A stretch of DNA of 64,000 nucleotides from Lactonifactor sp. BIOML-A5 (GTDB taxonomy: Bacteria > Bacillota > Clostridia > Lachnospirales > Lachnospiraceae), in contig NZ_WKYV01000001.1 in NCBI RefSeq assembly GCF_009677585.1, forward strand, positions 129,001 through 193,000, read 5' to 3'. Positions 60,483 to 64,000 of the stretch are shown in pieces. Position numbers and translations under genes: made by a program. Each line of letters opens with the position of its first letter. Positions within the stretch are counted from its first letter, which is position 1. The notes beneath the pieces are model-generated. The model searched no databases, was not told where the DNA came from, and saw only the letters and a program-made list of their open reading frames with translations.

Positions 60483-61430
60483 CTATTGCCCGGTAATTCT
60501 GGGATCGATCCTTCTATACAACAGATCGACAATAAAGTTTACAATGACTACAAGGCCTGCAATCAGCACAATAATACACTGGACCACCGGATAATCTCTG
60601 TTTGATATAGAAGTAATCAGCATAGTTCCCAAACCTGGGATGGTAAAAACCTGTTCGATAATAATGCTGCCGGCCACGATATCGGCAATGGTCATAGCCC
60701 AAAAAGTAAGTACCGGAATCAACGCGTTTCTCAGCACATGGCGGTACAAAACCGTGTTTTCCCGGCACCCTCTGCTGATGGCAGTCCGTACATAATCAGA
60801 CTGCAGTTCCTGAATCACTGATCCCCGGAGCATCTTCACACCCATAGCGCATTTTGGAAGTGCTATGGCAATGCACGGAGGGATAAGGTAGATGAGAAAC
60901 CCGGAAAAGCTCTCTGTATATGAGATATATCCTCCCGGCACAAACCACTTCAGCACAAGTCCGAACAGATAGGTGATGAGAATACCCAGGAAGAATCCCG
61001 GGACAGACATTACAATCTGGTTGACAACCGTCAATGCCCGGTCCAGACTTTTACCCTCATGTTTTCCTGCCAACAGTCCCAACGGCACCGACAAAATCAA
61101 AATCATCAGAAAAGAAATCATAGTAATGGCCAGCGTAATCGGCAGCTTGCTTCCTATCATCTCTCTCACCGGCATACTGTAGCTGTAGGAGGTACCCATA
61201 TCTCCCCGTACAAAATCTGCCAGCCATCTGCCGTAACGCACCAGCACAGGCTGATTCAGCCCCATCTCCTGCCGCAGCGCCTCTGCCTTTTCAGCAGTAG
61301 CTGCCGTACCCAGCTTAGACAGCGCCGCATCCCCCGGAATAATCTGGAACGCGAGGAAGGATAAAAAAGAGACAATTAACAATGTTATAATGAGAGTTCC
61401 TGTTTTCTTTGCAATATATTTTATATTCAC
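60483..61430 (-). CDS. Peptide ABC transporter permease (OppB/DppB-like)
   Basis: Permease of 315 residues with six spans. QEMGLNQPVLVRYGRWLADF near residue 54 and DMGTSYSYSMPV are OppB features; the EAA loop is near RGCRENTVLYRHVLRNALIP (about 225). Second gene of the operon, 46 bp after the binding protein. Confidence 0.92.
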   Translation of the reverse strand: MNIKYIAKKTGTLIITLLIVSFLSFLAFQIIPGDAALSKLGTAATAEKAEALRQEMGLNQPVLVRYGRWLADFVRGDMGTSYSYSMPVREMIGSKLPITLAITMISFLMILILSVPLGLLAGKHEGKSLDRALTVVNQIVMSVPGFFLGILITYLFGLVLKWFVPGGYISYTESFSGFLIYLIPPCIAIALPKCAMGVKMLRGSVIQELQSDYVRTAISRGCRENTVLYRHVLRNALIPVLTFWAMTIADIVAGSIIIEQVFTIPGLGTMLITSISNRDYPVVQCIIVLIAGLVVIVNFIVDLLYRRIDPRITGQ

Positions 61431-61476
61431 ACCATCTTCCTCCTTTCCGGTACCCCGGAGGACCGCCTGTCCCCTG

Positions 61477-63045
61477 CTATTCTTTTATTTTATAGATCTT
61501 TGCCATATCCTGCACATATAAAGGATAGAATACATATCCGTCATATTCCGGATTCAAAGCCACCTCACAGGCCATATCCTCAATATATACATTCGCCGCA
61601 TCCTCTGCCAGAATTGTCTCCATCTCTTTGTACAGCTCTACCTGCCGGGCATCGTCTGTGGTCTTTTTAATCTCCTGATAAAGACTATCGTATTTTTCAT
61701 TTTTAAAATTAATAAAGTTTACCGGAGAGTCAGAAGTAAATCTCTCCAGAAGGGCGCCACCTGTTAAAGCAGAGGCATCCACTCCCACTACTGTAGACTG
61801 ATAGTCTCTGTTCGCATAGACATCGCTGAGCCAGCTGTCCCATTCGATGAGCTGTATCTCCGCGTTAATTCCAATCTGCTTAAGCTGCTCCTTCAGAACC
61901 TGAGCCGTATCTACATGCTGCTGGTAATTCGAAGGCACCGTAATCGTCATATCAAATCCATCCGGATATCCGGCCTCCGCCAGAAGTTCTTTTGCCTTGG
62001 TCACATCCTGGGGATACATATCCGCCAGCTCTGGCACATAATACTTCCCGAATGCCGGAAACATACTGCTGCCAATAGCCGTACCTTTGCCGTCTGCAAT
62101 CATATCCATGACTTCCTGCCGGTTCACCGCATAACACATAGCCTGTCTTACTTTAATGTTGTTAAAAGGCTCCACTGCGTTATTCAGGTATAAAGCCTGA
62201 ATCAGATTCATACTGCCCTCATAAATGGTAAAATCGTCCTTTAACTCAGCCGACTGGGTGGAATCGATTCTGGCAAACATATCAATCGATCCGCCTTTCA
62301 GGCCGGTTACTATGGCATTGCTGTCTGATAGCACCTTAAATGTAACCTCGTCCAGATATGCGGGAGTTCCCCAATAGTCTGCAAACTTTTTTACAATAAT
62401 ATTCTCCTGGGGAGACCTTGAGACATATTGAAAGGGGCCGGTACCAATAGGATCGGTATCCGGATTCTCATTGTCTTTGGGAATAATGGCAGTGGTAAGG
62501 TAGGCCAGGAATTCCGTATCTGCTTCTGTCAGATGGATAACCACTGTTTTCCCGTCGGGCGTCTCCACACCGGCGATATTAGAAAACGCTGATACCAACG
62601 GTTCCCCGTTAGAGGTATCAGCGCATCGTTCGATGGAATATTTTACATCGTCTACGGTAACGTCCGCTCCATTGTGGAATTTGATTCCTTCCCTTAAGGT
62701 GAAGGTATACGTCTTTCCATCATCAGATATAGCGTGGCTTTCTGCTACCGCATCGATAAAGTTTCCTGTTTCATCCGGCTTTACTAAGCCTTCAAAAATG
62801 TTAAATAGGATTTCTTTTGTTCCTGCCGCTACTGCCTTGTGAGGGTCAAGACTATCCTCTATATCCTGAGGAATTCCTACTACAATGGAACCTCCCATGG
62901 TTGGTTCCGTTTTGGTTGTCTGAGAACTTTTGTCTGTAGAAGAGTCTTTACCGCTGTCCTTTTTGTCCTGGCATCCGCCAAGTACAATAGTAAGGGTAAG
63001 TAAGCCAAGCAGTACAAACATCTTAGATTTCTGTACTCTTTTCAT
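61477..63045 (-). CDS. Peptide/solute-binding lipoprotein of ABC transporter (OppA/DppA-like)
   Basis: Family 5 solute-binding protein of 522 residues. Lipoprotein signal: MKRVQKSKMFVLLGLL then the lipobox LGGC with the acylated Cys near residue 25, followed by a Lys/Ser-rich linker. Family blocks: DSLDPHKAVAAGTKEILFNI near residue 72, and FTLREGIKFHNGADVTVDDV. The start at 63045 follows GGAGA; an earlier in-frame start has no box. First gene of the operon. Typical ligands are peptides, but nickel or other solutes occur in this family. Confidence 0.92.
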   Translation of the reverse strand: MKRVQKSKMFVLLGLLTLTIVLGGCQDKKDSGKDSSTDKSSQTTKTEPTMGGSIVVGIPQDIEDSLDPHKAVAAGTKEILFNIFEGLVKPDETGNFIDAVAESHAISDDGKTYTFTLREGIKFHNGADVTVDDVKYSIERCADTSNGEPLVSAFSNIAGVETPDGKTVVIHLTEADTEFLAYLTTAIIPKDNENPDTDPIGTGPFQYVSRSPQENIIVKKFADYWGTPAYLDEVTFKVLSDSNAIVTGLKGGSIDMFARIDSTQSAELKDDFTIYEGSMNLIQALYLNNAVEPFNNIKVRQAMCYAVNRQEVMDMIADGKGTAIGSSMFPAFGKYYVPELADMYPQDVTKAKELLAEAGYPDGFDMTITVPSNYQQHVDTAQVLKEQLKQIGINAEIQLIEWDSWLSDVYANRDYQSTVVGVDASALTGGALLERFTSDSPVNFINFKNEKYDSLYQEIKKTTDDARQVELYKEMETILAEDAANVYIEDMACEVALNPEYDGYVFYPLYVQDMAKIYKIKE

Positions 63046-63079
63046 AGTATCTCCTTTTCCTTTAAGTTCTCTCATTCAT

Positions 63080-63108
63080 TATATAATTGTCTTCTTCATT
63101 GTATCCAA
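63080..63108 (-). promoter_or_regulatory. Promoter of the peptide transporter operon
   Basis: Minus-strand TTGGAT (63108-63103), 17 bases, TATATA (63085-63080). It lies in the 108-bp gap after nrdR, giving the transporter its own start. Confidence 0.5.
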
Positions 63109-63153
63109 TCCTTGTTCTATATGCAAGTATCTTTTTTCGAACACAGTAATTTT

Positions 63154-63609
63154 TTACTGCTCCCCAAGCATTTTTTTCAATTCATCCATAAAGGTATTGA
63201 CATCCTTGAATTCCCTGTACACGGAAGCAAAGCGCACATAGGCAACAGGATCCAGCTCTTTCAGACGATCCATAACAATCTCTCCAACCTCTGTACTGGG
63301 GATTTCCCGCTCCTCCCGATTGAAGATTTCAGTCTCTATATCATCAATGGCATCTGTAATCGACTGCACCGGTATGGGGCGCTTATAACAGGCTCTCATG
63401 ATTCCATCCTCTATCTTGGAGCGGTTGTACTGTTCTCTGCTCTGATCCTTTTTTATCACTATCAAAGGAATCGTCTCTACCTTTTCATACGTAGTAAACC
63501 GTTTCCCGCATTCATCACACATTCTCCTTCTGCGGATAGAATTGGTCTCCTCCACGGGCCTGGAATCCACGACCCTGGTGTTCTCCTGATTGCAAAATGG
63601 ACATCTCAT
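63154..63609 (-). CDS. nrdR: Transcriptional repressor NrdR
   Basis: Repressor of ribonucleotide reductase genes, 151 residues, full length. N-terminal zinc ribbon CPFCNQ (residues 3-8) and CDECGKRF (31-38), then an ATP-cone (about 49-140; VIKKDQSREQYNRSKIEDGI). It binds NrdR boxes when loaded with ATP and dATP. No nrd gene adjoins. Upstream lies the divergent YlmC/YmxH gene, a neighbour often seen in Clostridia. Confidence 0.95.
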   Translation of the reverse strand: MRCPFCNQENTRVVDSRPVEETNSIRRRRMCDECGKRFTTYEKVETIPLIVIKKDQSREQYNRSKIEDGIMRACYKRPIPVQSITDAIDDIETEIFNREEREIPSTEVGEIVMDRLKELDPVAYVRFASVYREFKDVNTFMDELKKMLGEQ

Positions 63610-63792
63610 GGACAGTACCTCCTGTTTTTCCCTGTACGTAATACATATAATGGACTATATCTTGTGTCCAACCCTTCTGTTTATACTAAGTAAAGTATAA
63701 TACATCCCCTTTTGTTCGTCAATGAAAGGAGGGTATAAATGGAGATACTTCCCATATAATAGTATAAAATCCCCTGTTTATGAGGCCTGCCT

Positions 63793-64000
63793 ATGCGCGT
63801 GTGTGAATTAAAGCAGAAAGAAGTCATAAATGTCTGCACCTGCAAAAGTCTGGGATGCCCTGTGGATTTGGAATTTGACCCGGATTCGGGCTGCATCACC
63901 GCAATCATAATACCTGTGCCCGGTAAAATCTGTAATTTGTTCGGACCGGTGAGCGAATTCGTAATTCCATGGAAATGTATTACCCAGATTGGAGAAGACA
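63793..64000 (+). CDS. YlmC/YmxH-family sporulation protein (3' end cut by window edge)
   Basis: PRC-barrel protein; about 69 residues are visible and the frame is open at the edge. MRVCELKQKEVINVCTCKSL at the start, then DPDSGCITAIIIPVPGKIC and SEFVIPWKCITQIGED, match YlmC/YmxH proteins, which run to about 80-85 residues. Family members are linked to sporulation; the exact role is unclear. Start has a GAGG box at 63782. Divergent from nrdR. Confidence 0.88.
   Translation, partial: MRVCELKQKEVINVCTCKSLGCPVDLEFDPDSGCITAIIIPVPGKICNLFGPVSEFVIPWKCITQIGED

Overview
The window reads as chromosome of an anaerobic, spore-lineage, Gram-positive Clostridia, most like Lachnospiraceae. The grounds are gene content: a ferredoxin-dependent 2-oxoacid oxidoreductase, flavodiiron protein and rubredoxin, a dlt operon, a YlmC/YmxH-type sporulation gene, DUF3793 and DUF2325 genes, a stand-alone AICAR formyltransferase behind a ZTP riboswitch, strong AGGAGG ribosome binding sites and moderate GC. 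I see no rRNA, tRNA, CRISPR array, insertion sequence or prophage. This is mostly core and metabolic chromosome with a few accessory patches.

Layout. 1-2.4 kb: end of a biotin transporter, a conserved hypothetical gene, and a DUF3793-flavodoxin-DUF2325 operon behind two palindromic operators. 2.6-5.7 kb: a Zn/Cd/Pb P-type ATPase and its ArsR repressor with a textbook SmtB-type operator. 5.8-14.4 kb: ZTP-riboswitch-controlled AICAR formyltransferase, an ABC-2 exporter under a YtrA-like operator, dapA, NADP-gdhA, an ABC-F protein, ispF. 14.5-22.3 kb: a broken gene fragment, recQ, flavodiiron protein, rubredoxin (52 aa), a Crp/Fnr regulator with its own palindrome, feoAB with a DtxR-family regulator, and an HPr lacking Ser46.

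22.5-33.5 kb: the most distinctive block. Eight co-directional genes encode an amino-acid dehydrogenase of the Leu/Phe/Val type, a four-subunit 2-oxoacid:ferredoxin oxidoreductase, a fused ADP-forming acyl-CoA synthetase and two transporters (MFS and SSF). Together they could import an amino acid, deaminate it, decarboxylate it oxidatively to an acyl-CoA and harvest ATP. A LysR gene lies at one end and a Cys-motif protein is divergent at the other, sharing overlapping promoters.

33.5-43.4 kb: Qnr-like pentapeptide protein, GH25-LysM lysozyme, a uracil-DNA-glycosylase-family protein, a REP-like repeat, a MarR-controlled heterodimeric ABC exporter, a MATE pump and a D-2-hydroxyacid dehydrogenase. 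43.5-48.4 kb: a polyol/sugar pathway (zinc alcohol dehydrogenase, class I aldolase, FGGY kinase) with a MurR/RpiR regulator and four copies of one 17-bp operator-like motif. 48.5-52.8 kb: dltABCD followed by an easily missed 47-residue DltX. 52.9-64 kb: an unknown gene, a UvrA-like ATPase, a DMT transporter, an aminotransferase, an Opp-type peptide ABC transporter, nrdR, and the start of a YlmC/YmxH gene running off the edge.
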